The notes under the pieces were generated by a model. It saw only the letters and a program-made list of their open reading frames with translations, had not been told where the DNA came from and ran no database searches. Shown piece after piece: positions 33,188 through 41,620 of a stretch of DNA of 64,000 nucleotides. How positions within the stretch are numbered: the first letter of the stretch is position 1; each line of letters starts with the position of its first letter. The stretch spans positions 1-64,000 of the forward strand of contig NZ_JAIETU010000019.1 of assembly GCF_019744875.1 (NCBI RefSeq), read 5' to 3'. This DNA is from Hyphomicrobium sp. Lineage in GTDB: Bacteria; Pseudomonadota; Alphaproteobacteria; Rhizobiales; Hyphomicrobiaceae. A program made the position numbers and the translations under genes.

Positions 33188-35106
33188 TGGCCGAGGAGCG
33201 CAATCAGCCAAGGCCGCTGATGAAGCCCGCGCTTGTTCTGTGCGGACTTCTGTACCTGGCCTACGGAACGCAAACGCTCGATGGCCTGCCGGCTGACTGG
33301 CAGGCCATCGCACGACCAGTCGTCTGGGCGATGATTGTCTTGTCGGCCGGAGCTGTAATGCTTGGACTCCTGAGCACGCTACCCGAGCTGCTGCGCAGGA
33401 TCAAAATGGCGACCCCGACAATCGTGCATGGATCGGCGCGCTGGGGGGACCAGATCGATGCGCTCAAGGCAGGCCTTTACAATAGAGGGTGGCTCTTCAT
33501 CGGCCTGCACGAGGGCCGGGTAGCCACCTTTGAAAACGAAACGCATACGCTGATCGTAGCCCCAACGGGTGCAGGCAAGACAGTGAAGTTCGCCATGCAG
33601 CAGCTGCTGATGGTTGAGCATTCCATGTTTGTGACTGACATGAAAAAGGAGTTGTCAGAACAAACGAAGCGGTACCGCGCCAAGCGGTTCAAACATCGCA
33701 TTGTCATTCTCGATGGCACGAGCCCTGACGCCTACAATGTCTGCCAAATCGTGCTCGACGATCTGGCGCTCTCCCCACAGGATGCAGTGGCTGATGCGCG
33801 TGCCATCGCATTCCAGATCCACAAGGACCCGCCAACCAAAGATAAAAACCAGCACTTTCGCGACGGCACCAGGAGTCTGATTGTGATTTGCATTCTGGGC
33901 TTGGCGGTCCGCTCACCAACGGAATGCACGCTTGTCACAGTCCAGCGACTCGTGACTGACAGACGGCAGCTCATAGTATTTCTCAAAGACATCAGAAACG
34001 AGCAGGCTCTGAACGGCGACATTGCGGCGATGGCCGAAAGCCTGCTGGCTAACCACGAGGACAGCTCGGGAGAGTTCCAGTCCTTTGTCAACGGTGCTGC
34101 GCTTGCGCTTGCGCCCTTCGCGGCATCAGGCCGACTGGCAAAGATGAGCCAGTCCTGCACGTTCCGATTCTCTGATCTCAAGCGTCAAAGAATGACGGTC
34201 TATCTCTGCTGCGACATGACCCGCATGAAAGCCTATGCGGAGTGGGTCGCGCTTATGAACTGGGCGGCGATGCTGGAGCTTCAGCGCTGCAACAATGCGG
34301 TGCCAGTGGTGGCGCTGCTCGACGAGGCTGCAAATTTTGCCGTCGAGAATCTGCCGGGACTTCTTACGGTCCTTCGCGCCTACGGTGTGCGGGTCGTCAT
34401 CATTGTGCAGGAGTTAGCAGATCTGGCTCGAGTCTATGAAAGAACGGGGCAGAGCGTAATCGAATCCCAGACGAAGGTAAAAATCTTCTTCGGCTCGATT
34501 TCTGCTGATACGGCCGCACGGCTCGTGCCGATGCTCGGTAGTCATACAACGCAGGCATCGAGCTTCGGCATGGGCAACACGAGCGGCGTGTCGGAAAATG
34601 CGAGCGCGGTTGCGCGCCCGCTGATGACTCAAAGTGAACTGCAACTTCTGCCAGATGGCCAGCAAATCGTTCTGGTCGGTGGGCATCCGCCCTTCCTGTG
34701 CCGCACGGTCGGCTGGCACGAAACATGGCCGGAGCGCCGGTATGTTGATGCCAATCCGCTGCACGGGGCCAAGCGCTTTCGCGCCCGGTTGAAACTGATC
34801 CGGTCGCCGTGGCCAATCGTGCTTGGCGAGGCGCGCGAAAGCCTGCTTCCGAAACCGCCGAGTGTCAGCTGGAGCGTAGCCAAGGTTTACCTCATGCGCG
34901 CACTGGTTCCGACAGCGCGGCTGATGATTGCTGGTGTTCTGCTGTACGGGTTGTTTTCCCAAGGCTCGCCGCATCTGCGAGTCTCGTACAAGGCTTACGG
35001 CACGTACGACGCGCCGGTCTATGTCTCGTGTAATTATCTGGGCTGGTACAGCCATCATCGGATGGGACCGGATTGCCCGCTCATCCTCTGGCGAGCACAT
35101 GATTGA
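33187..35106 (+). CDS. Type IV coupling protein (VirD4/TraG-like)
   Basis: 639 residues. Two N-terminal membrane helices, Walker A APTGAGKT at about 125-132 and Walker B VVALLDEAANF at about 380 identify a VirD4/TraG ATPase, which brings the relaxase-DNA complex to the secretion channel. Unusually there is another hydrophobic segment near the C-terminus (PTARLMIAGVLLYGLF). Start at 33187 coupled to the previous gene. With the relaxase and no VirB genes this makes the element mobilisable by the evidence here. Confidence 0.92.
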   Translation: MAEERNQPRPLMKPALVLCGLLYLAYGTQTLDGLPADWQAIARPVVWAMIVLSAGAVMLGLLSTLPELLRRIKMATPTIVHGSARWGDQIDALKAGLYNRGWLFIGLHEGRVATFENETHTLIVAPTGAGKTVKFAMQQLLMVEHSMFVTDMKKELSEQTKRYRAKRFKHRIVILDGTSPDAYNVCQIVLDDLALSPQDAVADARAIAFQIHKDPPTKDKNQHFRDGTRSLIVICILGLAVRSPTECTLVTVQRLVTDRRQLIVFLKDIRNEQALNGDIAAMAESLLANHEDSSGEFQSFVNGAALALAPFAASGRLAKMSQSCTFRFSDLKRQRMTVYLCCDMTRMKAYAEWVALMNWAAMLELQRCNNAVPVVALLDEAANFAVENLPGLLTVLRAYGVRVVIIVQELADLARVYERTGQSVIESQTKVKIFFGSISADTAARLVPMLGSHTTQASSFGMGNTSGVSENASAVARPLMTQSELQLLPDGQQIVLVGGHPPFLCRTVGWHETWPERRYVDANPLHGAKRFRARLKLIRSPWPIVLGEARESLLPKPPSVSWSVAKVYLMRALVPTARLMIAGVLLYGLFSQGSPHLRVSYKAYGTYDAPVYVSCNYLGWYSHHRMGPDCPLILWRAHD

Positions 35107-35126
35107 TACGCTGCCGACAAGGCGGG

Positions 35127-35150
35127 GGCCCGCGCTTTGCAGCGCGGGCC
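35127..35150. terminator. Hairpin between coupling-protein and DUF736 genes
   Basis: A perfect 10-bp stem, GGCCCGCGCT (35127-35136) with AGCGCGGGCC (35141-35150), loop TTGC. Lies between convergent genes. Confidence 0.6.
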
Positions 35151-35170
35151 TGTCCTGTTGGCGGGATGGT

Positions 35171-35431
35171 CTAGGCGGGAGGGGCTGCCTCGTCCGGCGC
35201 AGCGTCATCTTTGCTGCCGACGGGGTTGAGGAACAGCACACCTTGTCGTTGGGTGAGCTCGATCGGGATGATGTCGAAGCGGATGATCGGAGCCTTACCG
35301 TCCTTGCGGGGCCAGACGCTGCCGATCTCGCGGGCGGAGCCGAGACGGTCGTTGCCCTTGTCGTCCTTGCCGATGAAGCCGGCGAAGCTGACGCGGTAGA
35401 GGGGTTTGGATTTGGGTTGTGAGTTGCTCAT
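35171..35431 (-). CDS. DUF736 protein
   Basis: 86 residues from the ATG at 35431, behind AAAGGA. YRVSFAGFIGKDDKGNDRLGS followed by WPRKDGKAPIIRFDIIPIEL is the DUF736 pattern found on conjugative plasmids of alphaproteobacteria. Function unknown. Its leader shares a structured element with that of the ParB-like gene at 39809. Confidence 0.88.
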   Translation of the reverse strand: MSNSQPKSKPLYRVSFAGFIGKDDKGNDRLGSAREIGSVWPRKDGKAPIIRFDIIPIELTQRQGVLFLNPVGSKDDAAPDEAAPPA

Positions 35432-35600
35432 GATGGTCATCCTTTCGTTTTGTCTTTTATCGGGCTGGATCATCCAGCCATGCGCGAACCAGATCGCGGC
35501 GCTGAAAGCCGGATCGTCATGCCCTACACGGTCCTGCGCAGCAGGAGTGGTGCGGGCCGGGCATTGACGAAGGGCGCACGCCCGTGCCGGCGGCGTCCGC
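35432..35600 (-). promoter_or_regulatory. Structured leader of the DUF736 gene
   Basis: Plus-strand view: TCATGCCC (35517-35524) pairs with GGGCATTGA (35559-35567); inside is a hairpin TCCTGC (35532-35537) with GCAGGA (35541-35546). GTCATCCTTTCG near the start and the outer stem recur before parB. The remaining part of the gap (35601-36037) is A+T-rich toward the right, without a gene. Confidence 0.55.
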
Positions 35601-36037
35601 GATAAGCGCGTGGCTCTAAGGCTGGATATCCCTGCGCCGACGAAAGGGCTGAACGGGATGCGCTTGAATGCGCGCTACCAATCCTGCTTCCACTCGGATT
35701 ATCGCTCCGCATCGGCTTCACGCCAACGATACGAAGCGGCCAGAACGTGCTGCCAGCGTTTCTGAAGTGAACTTTCCCCGCCATAGGGTAGGCGATCAAA
35801 CGTCCGCCCAATCCATCCGACAGCTCTCGACTGGCATGTGTGCGTCCATGCAATCGTATGCAGCAATGCAGCGCGCCGAAAAAAAGTTTTGCCCTTTGCG
35901 CCAGCCCGCGAACCGACGCGGAAACGCTCACTCACCGCGGGCTATCGTTAGACAAGCGCAATTGTTATTTACGCCAGAAAACCGAATTGAAATTTGGAAA
36001 TGCAAATTTTATTTGAACGGCAATTTCTACTTATGGT

Positions 36038-36062
36038 AATTGTATATCAATTATGTAAACAA
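36038..36062 (+). promoter_or_regulatory. AATTG-CAATT palindrome and TGTAAACAA
   Basis: AATTG (36038-36042), five bases, CAATT (36048-36052), then ATG and TGTAAACAA (36054-36062), 26 bases before the repeat-protein start. The palindrome with its ATG recurs at 37323-37338 before the candidate RNA; TGTAAACAA recurs before the short paralogue (10235-10243, minus strand). Confidence 0.5.
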
Positions 36063-36088
36063 CCCATACTTGTAAAGGAGTACTTAAA

Positions 36089-37147
36089 ATGACTAGACAC
36101 GTAAAAGTAAAAACGACCAGCGGCGAAGCCAAAGAAATTCCTCTTGGGGTGATCCGCTACTTGAAGATCGTCGATGGCGAAAGCCGCGACGGTCCTCAGA
36201 AAGCGAAGATCGTAATGGCGGGGGACTCATCCCCTGTCATGACCGAGCAATCGGTCGCCGATCTTCGCAGCGGCGAGTTTCCCCTCGTATATGTTGGCGG
36301 GGGCGTCTACGTCCCGCGTGCACATATCCGGCAGGTTGAGCCGCTCAGCGAACGCGACCGCCAAGGACTGGCGGATGCCAGAAAGATCGATGCCTCTAAG
36401 TTCAAGACGCGCATCGTTCTCGCAGGCGATCTAACATCCGTCTGGGGGACAAAAAGCATCGAGCAGCTCAATGAGCGCAGAATGCGGTTCGTACCCGTCG
36501 GCAACGGGGCGCATGTCCACCGCGACAATATCCGCAAGATCGTGGAGCTGGATGATCGCGCCCGCGCGCGGATAGCGGAGAAGCTCCGCATCGATGCGTC
36601 TGCGTTCCGGGCGCAGGTCGCATTAGAGGGCGATGACAGGCCCAAGCTGAGCCGCCTCTCGATTATCGAGATGAAGGCCAAGGGCCTCGATCTCGTGCCG
36701 ATCCAGCCGGGCGAGTATGCCGTGCGCGGCAACGTCAAATATTTCCGCTCCTTCTTAGAGGAGGAGCAGGAAGATCTGGCGCGGAAGTATCCGGAAGCCG
36801 ATGCGGCGCGCTTCGCCACCAAAATCGTGATGGCGAGCGAGGATGCGATGCTCTCGACCACCAAGCCGGAAAGCTTGCAGGCAGCCTTCGCGGCGGTGAA
36901 TGTCGGCTATGACCGGTATGTGCCGGCGGCCAACATCGTGCCGGATCGCGTCACCGCGTTCTCGAAGGACGAAAAGAAGGGGCTGAAGGATGCTGGCTAT
37001 GCGATGGAACGCAACTGGCGTTCCAGCATCGGCCTCATCAACGGCCGCATCTTGAGCCCCGCCACGGCGGAGCAGATCAAGCAGAGGCGCGAGGCGGCGC
37101 TGGCGAAAGCCGAAGCCCCGAGCAGCCCGCAGATCGCGGCAGAGTAG
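36089..37147 (+). CDS. 68-residue-repeat protein, four-repeat paralogue
   Basis: 352 residues behind AAAGGAG. Four tandem units end in YVPRAHI (Ile80), HVHRDNI (Ile148), YAVRGNV (Val216) and YVPAANI (Ile283), with 67-68-residue spacing. Each unit has a charged helix (SERDRQGLADARKIDASKF, DDRARARIAEKLRIDASAF), then a beta segment such as TRIVLAGD and the ending LVPxGxxxYVP. The C-terminus matches the short paralogue at 9725. No signal peptide or known domain; the regular period suggests a solenoid or a multi-site binding scaffold. It lies inside the plasmid-type region with the mobilisation genes. Confidence 0.88.
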   Translation: MTRHVKVKTTSGEAKEIPLGVIRYLKIVDGESRDGPQKAKIVMAGDSSPVMTEQSVADLRSGEFPLVYVGGGVYVPRAHIRQVEPLSERDRQGLADARKIDASKFKTRIVLAGDLTSVWGTKSIEQLNERRMRFVPVGNGAHVHRDNIRKIVELDDRARARIAEKLRIDASAFRAQVALEGDDRPKLSRLSIIEMKAKGLDLVPIQPGEYAVRGNVKYFRSFLEEEQEDLARKYPEADAARFATKIVMASEDAMLSTTKPESLQAAFAAVNVGYDRYVPAANIVPDRVTAFSKDEKKGLKDAGYAMERNWRSSIGLINGRILSPATAEQIKQRREAALAKAEAPSSPQIAAE

Positions 37148-37156
37148 GGGCGGAAC

Positions 37157-37291
37157 ATGGCCCTCAACGATGCCTTCCGCGTGGCGCACGCGCCGGGCCG
37201 GAGGTTTGACAAGCAGTTCAAAAACTCCGGCCCGCAGCCGACCCTAAAAAGTCGCCGCCGCAAGCGACGTTTCCCGCGCCCGAAAATCTGA
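37157..37291 (+). CDS. Small basic protein of 44 residues
   Basis: ATG nine bases after the repeat-protein stop; the body is strongly basic (LKSRRRKRRFPRPKI). The frame ends inside the loop of the terminator, so the transcript covers it. It may be real or an accident of the terminator stem. Confidence 0.35.
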   Translation: MALNDAFRVAHAPGRRFDKQFKNSGPQPTLKSRRRKRRFPRPKI

Positions 37292-37309
37292 TCGGGCGCG
37301 GGATTTTTT
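37273..37309 (+). terminator. Strong rho-independent terminator
   Basis: CCCGCGCCCGA (37273-37283) with TCGGGCGCGGG (37292-37302), eight-base loop, T6 at 37304-37309. Ends the repeat-protein transcript and insulates the following RNA unit. Confidence 0.92.
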
Positions 37310-37360
37310 CATCCGGATTGATAATTGTTTCAATTATGACGAAAAAAATATAGAATAGAA

Positions 37361-37638
37361 GAAGTTGGAGTTTTCCAGCCGGGGTGTGAGAACCCTTTAT
37401 GTAATGCGGTTGGCATCAGCCGTTACTTGGTGCGTCTTCCTCACAAAATGGCGAAGCGCGCCATGGATGTCGCTTCTCGGGAATTGGACCGGGAGGCGGC
37501 AGTGCATGTTCAGGCTTGCCGCCTGCACGGTCTCGTACCGACAGGTGTGGCTAAAGACTGCCGCACCGTTGTCATTACATAGCGGTTCTCAACTCCCGGT
37601 CACCAGAAGGCAGCCCCTTCCGGTGGCCGTTTCGTTTT
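37361..37638 (+). ncRNA. Candidate structured RNA, about 278 nt
   Basis: Promoter-like TTGTTT (37325-37330), 18 bases, TATAGA (37349-37354). A closing stem pairs CCGGG (37379-37383), TGAGAACC (37387-37394) and TATGTAATG (37398-37406) with CATTACATA (37573-37581), GGTTCTCA (37584-37591) and CCCGG (37595-37599). Inside: GAAGCG/CGCTTC (37453-37458/37471-37476); GGCGGCA/TGCCGCC (37495-37501/37517-37523), whose loop GTGCA can pair with TGCAC (37524-37528) as a pseudoknot; and GACA-GGTGTGGC with GCCGCACC-gt-TGTC (37540-37573), which needs a G-U pair. A terminator-like hairpin CGGTCACC/GGTGGCCG with a broken T tract ends at 37638. No open frame of value. No known RNA class is recognised. Confidence 0.62.
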
Positions 37639-37663
37639 GAACAGACATTTCGAGGGGGAGTTT

Positions 37664-37939
37664 ATGCGTAGATTTATTGCATCCGTCGCCGCTCTGGCGG
37701 CCATCGTATTTCCAGCGTTCGCGCAAGAGGCCGCACAGCAGGAAGCCACGCGGCTCAAGATCGATCAAGAGGCTAAGGCCTTCATCTTCATCATCGACAA
37801 TGAGGCTGTGGCTCTCCTTGACAAGGCCGGTCTCCATGTCGTGAACGGCATAGAGTACGGCAGCACCCTGACCGATACCGGTCCCGACCACATCAAGATG
37901 CGGATCGCTGCCGCGCGAACGGAGGCCGAAGATGAATAG
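37664..37939 (+). CDS. Small exported protein, unknown
   Basis: 91 residues behind GAGGGGGAG. Signal peptide (FIASVAALAAIVFPAFA), then a short helical and beta domain (AKAFIFIIDNEAVALLDKAGLHV). It overlaps the tail-fibre-like gene by eight bases, so the two are coupled and both exported. Confidence 0.72.
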   Translation: MRRFIASVAALAAIVFPAFAQEAAQQEATRLKIDQEAKAFIFIIDNEAVALLDKAGLHVVNGIEYGSTLTDTGPDHIKMRIAAARTEAEDE

Positions 37940-39332
37940 GCTTCTCCTCGCGCTGTTCATTCTGATGACAACAGCCGCGCCAAGCTGGGCGCAGCTTGCG
38001 GGGACGGACACCAAGCCGGGTGATCCCTGCACCGCCGCCGAAGAAGGCTATGTGCGCCGGAACGCCAGCGTTGCCCGGGATTCGAGTGAGATCACCCTCA
38101 TGTGCGATGGCTCTGCATGGCAATCGGCGACGGGCTCGGGCACAAGCGGCATCACGGCGCTGACAGGCGATGTTACAGCCTCCGGGGCGGGATCGGTTGT
38201 TGCGACGATTGCCACGAACGCCATCGGCTCAGCCGAGATAACGGATGGCAGCGTAGCGAACGCCGACCTTGCAGGCTCCATCGCACTGTCCAAACTCTCG
38301 ATCACAGGCACGGCCAGCAGTTCTGTCTTCCTGCGCGGGGACGGCACCTGGGCCGCGCCTTCGCTCAGTGAAACCGATCCGCAGGTGGGGACGACCACCG
38401 CCAGCAATTTTTGTAAGGCAAATGTCGGCGGCACGGCGATTGACTGCGCAACCGCCGCGATTGCTTCGGCGGATATCAGTGATGGCACCGTGGCGCTGGC
38501 CGATCTAGCGGCGAACTCGGTCAACGCGTCAAAGATCGTTGATGCCACCATTGCCCTTGCCGACCTCTCCGCCACAGGCACGGCCTCAGCCACGACCTTT
38601 CTGCGCGGCGATAACACCTGGGCGGCGCCTGCGGGCGGCGGCGGAGCTGGGGATTATCAGATACTCACAGCGAGCGGTACGTGGACGAAGCCGGCTGGAG
38701 TCGATCCGAACCAGGCGATTGTTGTCGAGCTGTGGGGCGGTGGCGGTGGTGGACACAGTAATTCAAGTGCCGGCGGTGGCGGAGGCGGGGGCGCATACCG
38801 CAAGCTTGAGCTTCGCGCCGGCAATGTCCCCGCCAGCGTGGCGGTTACCGTGGGTGCAGGAGGTACGGGAGGCGCTATTCCGACCGTGGGTGGCACCAGT
38901 AGTTTTGGAAGCTTCCCCCCTGCATATGGAGGCGGTAAGGGACATTACAGTAGCATAGCCGGCGGTAGTGCAGGAGGAGGAGGCAACGGAGGGAGCATCG
39001 TCGGAGCCGGTACGACCGATCCCGATGCGGACGACGGCTCAAGCGCCGCAGTTTATGGCGGTGGTGCAGGTGGCGTAACCTCATCGATCTCGTCCGCGAC
39101 CCACGATTGCTCATCGTCTGTCTTTGGAGGCGGAGGCGGCGAACGCGGCAGCAAGAACGCATGTTCAAGCGAGTATGGCGGAGGCGGCGGCTCGAAAGCC
39201 GGTGCTGCAGGAACGTCGCAATACGGTGGCAACGGCGGCACCGCGAACGTGGCAGGCACTGCCCCCGGCGGAGGCGGCGGACACAATGCCGCCGGCGCCC
39301 GTGGCGAAGTGCGCGTGTGGGTTATTCCATAG
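37932..39332 (+). CDS. Exported Gly-rich protein with tail-fibre-like repeats
   Basis: 466 residues. A signal peptide (LLLALFILMTTAAPSWA) is followed by a two-copy motif GTASSSVFLRGDGTWAAPS and GTASATTFLRGDNTWAAPA, a pattern known in phage tail fibres. The C-terminal 220 residues are a glycine-rich domain starting ASGTWTKPAGVDPN, with many GGGGG runs and a final GEVRVWVIP, again like fibre tips. An exported fibre-like protein on a mobile element may serve as an adhesin or envelope decoration; this is inference. Confidence 0.78.
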   Translation: MNRLLLALFILMTTAAPSWAQLAGTDTKPGDPCTAAEEGYVRRNASVARDSSEITLMCDGSAWQSATGSGTSGITALTGDVTASGAGSVVATIATNAIGSAEITDGSVANADLAGSIALSKLSITGTASSSVFLRGDGTWAAPSLSETDPQVGTTTASNFCKANVGGTAIDCATAAIASADISDGTVALADLAANSVNASKIVDATIALADLSATGTASATTFLRGDNTWAAPAGGGGAGDYQILTASGTWTKPAGVDPNQAIVVELWGGGGGGHSNSSAGGGGGGGAYRKLELRAGNVPASVAVTVGAGGTGGAIPTVGGTSSFGSFPPAYGGGKGHYSSIAGGSAGGGGNGGSIVGAGTTDPDADDGSSAAVYGGGAGGVTSSISSATHDCSSSVFGGGGGERGSKNACSSEYGGGGGSKAGAAGTSQYGGNGGTANVAGTAPGGGGGHNAAGARGEVRVWVIP

Positions 39333-39444
39333 GGGTGCGATGGTGGTGGTGAGCTTGAAGGCGGGCTTGTGTTTGTGGGGCTTCCGGGCGCTCACGTGCT
39401 ACCGCCAGCGGACTAAAAAACGTGTCCGGGGACAGAATAACTAT

Positions 39445-39888
39445 CTATCGTGTCCCCAGCGGGTTCTTAAGCAGATAGCGGCGGTAATCCTCATATAAGC
39501 GCAGCTCTGGATGCGCGTGCGGTCTTGCGCCGGGGATGAACTCTGCCATCTTCTGGAGGGGCTCTCCAGGCCGTAGGGCGGTGAAGGCATCGGCGATATG
39601 CGCCAGAAGTCGCGCGTCAACCTCCACACCCCTCAGATCAAGCGCGCAGAAGATGCGCACGGCTTTTTCCAGCAGGAAATGCTGTTCATCGTCACCCGAG
39701 CGAAGGCCCGGCGCGTGGCGTTTGATGTAGCGGCTGAAGCGCCGCGTGCGCTCGATGCCACGTAGAAAACTCGACTGCGCCGCCCGAAGGCGCAGCCGAG
39801 GAAGCAGCCTAGTCGGCTGTAGGTTTGACCCGCATGGATACAGGCAGCCAGCCAGTACCGGCCAACAAGCGCTCTGCGTTCGCAGCAA
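39445..39888 (-). CDS. Unknown protein after the ParB-like gene
   Basis: The convincing part is the C-terminal 100 residues (RRFSRYIKRHAPGLRSGDDE, LLEKAVRIFCALDLRGVEV). The start is unclear: only a TTG at 39888, inside the end of the ParB-like gene, is in frame. Probably co-transcribed with it. No function known. Confidence 0.5.
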   Translation of the reverse strand: MLRTQSACWPVLAGCLYPCGSNLQPTRLLPRLRLRAAQSSFLRGIERTRRFSRYIKRHAPGLRSGDDEQHFLLEKAVRIFCALDLRGVEVDARLLAHIADAFTALRPGEPLQKMAEFIPGARPHAHPELRLYEDYRRYLLKNPLGTR

Positions 39889-41620
39889 GCTCAGATTTCT
39901 TTAGCTTCTCAAATGCAGGTGCATGCGAACCTTTAGCTTCGTCAATTGCCTCAAGGATCTGCGAACGGTTCACCCGGCTGAAGTAGTTATCCGCCGTGGG
40001 CGTGAACCAGTCCGTCATATCGAGCGACAGAGCATTCGCCATGTCGTCAGCATATAAGAGGCGCGGCGCATTGCATCTGTCAGCCTTGCGCTGCACAGCA
40101 TCAACGCTCGCGCCGACCAGCACAGCCAACACATTGAGCAACGCCTCCTGCGATTGAGTACGGCACCAGTGCCAGAGCTCGTCCGGATCACCCGGAAGCT
40201 GCTCGCGGAGCGCTGTGACCGCTGTGTGAAGGCCAGCGAGTCCCTTGCAGGTTTCCGCCGTGACGGACTTCGGCAGGGCCGCGCCACCGATTGAGAGCTT
40301 GAGGCAGCTATCATCGCGGTTGTTACGGTAGAATGCCCGCAGGATAAGTGCATGCACGACTGCCGCCAGCGCCACCTCTGCATTCGAGCAGAGCGCCGCT
40401 GAAAGAGCTGCGCTCTTGTGAGCAGTGAGGCTTTCGATGAGACCGGAGGAAAATTCTGGCTTTGGTGCGCCTGGTACGTCCGCTATGCCTTTGCGCAACT
40501 GGGCTGCAAGCTTTGCATCCTCGTTACGGACAAGCCCACGAACCACATGCACATCGCCGTTGTGCAAGAGGCTGACGACGGCTCCCGCCACTGCCAGCTT
40601 ACCTGCTGACCATACGTGAGCACGCGCCTCGATCGCACCCATGCGGGATTCGATCTCATTCAAGCGATCGCAGTCCTCGTCATCGCTATCGACAAGGCTG
40701 TCGTATTCGGCGGCAAGGCTATCGAGTTCGGCTTGTTCTTCGTCGGTGAGATCGGCGCATTCCGGATACAGGCGGTGCTGCATTGAGAAGGAGGAATAGT
40801 CGACATCTGATATGACCTCGACCCATTTCCAGCCCTCGGCTGCGACTTCCTTCGCGGTGCCTGCAAGCTTTTCGCTTACAAGGCGCTCCAGAAGCTCGGC
40901 ATCCTGTGCAAAGGCGGTATCATCGTCGCTGAACAGGTCACGGCGTATCACGCCGCCAGCGGCCTGATAGGCTTCGACGCCGATGAATTGCATGCGCTTG
41001 TCGGATGTCGGAACCTCGTTTTCGGTCAAGGCACGCCGGATCGTCTGCGGATTGAGACGCCAGCCGGATAGTTCCGCCAGAACGCGTTCCTGCGCCTCGT
41101 GGTCGTCGACCAATGCGAAGGCCTGCGCATCCCCAAGGTCGATTTCGCCGTTGCGATAGGACGCAAGGACAACCGGGCTTAAACGGCCAAGCTTCATGCG
41201 CTTCGTGACGATGGCATCGCTGATCCCAAACCGAGCCGCTACGTCGGTGATGGTTGCGCCGTCGTCTATGAGCTTACGGAAGGCTTCGAACTGGTCAGCC
41301 GGATGCATGGGTGCACGTACGACGTTTTCGGCAAGGCTTAGCTCGGAGGCTTCGACGGCATGCGTCGCAAGCGTACAGCTTACAACGTGGTTCTTCGCTA
41401 GCTTGCCAGCCTTTGCGAGGGATTTAAGCGCATGAAAACGCCGTTGCCCCGCGACGATTTCATAGCCGCGCTCCGCTTTGCGAACAAGCAATGGCTGTAG
41501 CAGGCCGTGAGAGGCGATAGAGGCTGCAAGCTCGGCGATGCCGTCTCGCGCGCCGGTCTTCCGGACGTTGCCACTCCATAGCGTGAGTTTGCTGAGCGGG
41601 ATGGTGAGTGTGTCTGACAT
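39809..41620 (-). CDS. parB: ParB/RepB-family protein, large plasmid type
   Basis: 603 residues. The N-terminal ParB nuclease-like domain is clear: IPLSKLTLWSGNVRK, VAGQRRFHALKSLAK and AENVVRAPMHPADQFEAF, followed by the helix-turn-helix TITDVAARFGISDAIVTKRM. The long C-terminal part (an acidic patch DSLVDSDDEDCDRLNEIE and several helical stretches) is typical of large plasmid ParB-like proteins of alphaproteobacteria, not of chromosomal ParB. No ParA gene is adjacent; the parA at 11863 is 28 kb away. Its leader is structured. Confidence 0.9.
   Translation of the reverse strand: MSDTLTIPLSKLTLWSGNVRKTGARDGIAELAASIASHGLLQPLLVRKAERGYEIVAGQRRFHALKSLAKAGKLAKNHVVSCTLATHAVEASELSLAENVVRAPMHPADQFEAFRKLIDDGATITDVAARFGISDAIVTKRMKLGRLSPVVLASYRNGEIDLGDAQAFALVDDHEAQERVLAELSGWRLNPQTIRRALTENEVPTSDKRMQFIGVEAYQAAGGVIRRDLFSDDDTAFAQDAELLERLVSEKLAGTAKEVAAEGWKWVEVISDVDYSSFSMQHRLYPECADLTDEEQAELDSLAAEYDSLVDSDDEDCDRLNEIESRMGAIEARAHVWSAGKLAVAGAVVSLLHNGDVHVVRGLVRNEDAKLAAQLRKGIADVPGAPKPEFSSGLIESLTAHKSAALSAALCSNAEVALAAVVHALILRAFYRNNRDDSCLKLSIGGAALPKSVTAETCKGLAGLHTAVTALREQLPGDPDELWHWCRTQSQEALLNVLAVLVGASVDAVQRKADRCNAPRLLYADDMANALSLDMTDWFTPTADNYFSRVNRSQILEAIDEAKGSHAPAFEKLKKSELAANAERLLAGTGWLPVSMRVKPTAD

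Noticed and set aside
37379-37599. A miniature inverted-repeat transposable element.
   Set aside because: The arms contain internal loops, there is no clear target duplication, and promoter and terminator sequences frame it.
37361-37638. Retron msr/msd.
   Set aside because: The closing inverted repeat is suggestive, but no reverse transcriptase is in the neighbourhood and the inner folds do not look like a long msd hairpin.
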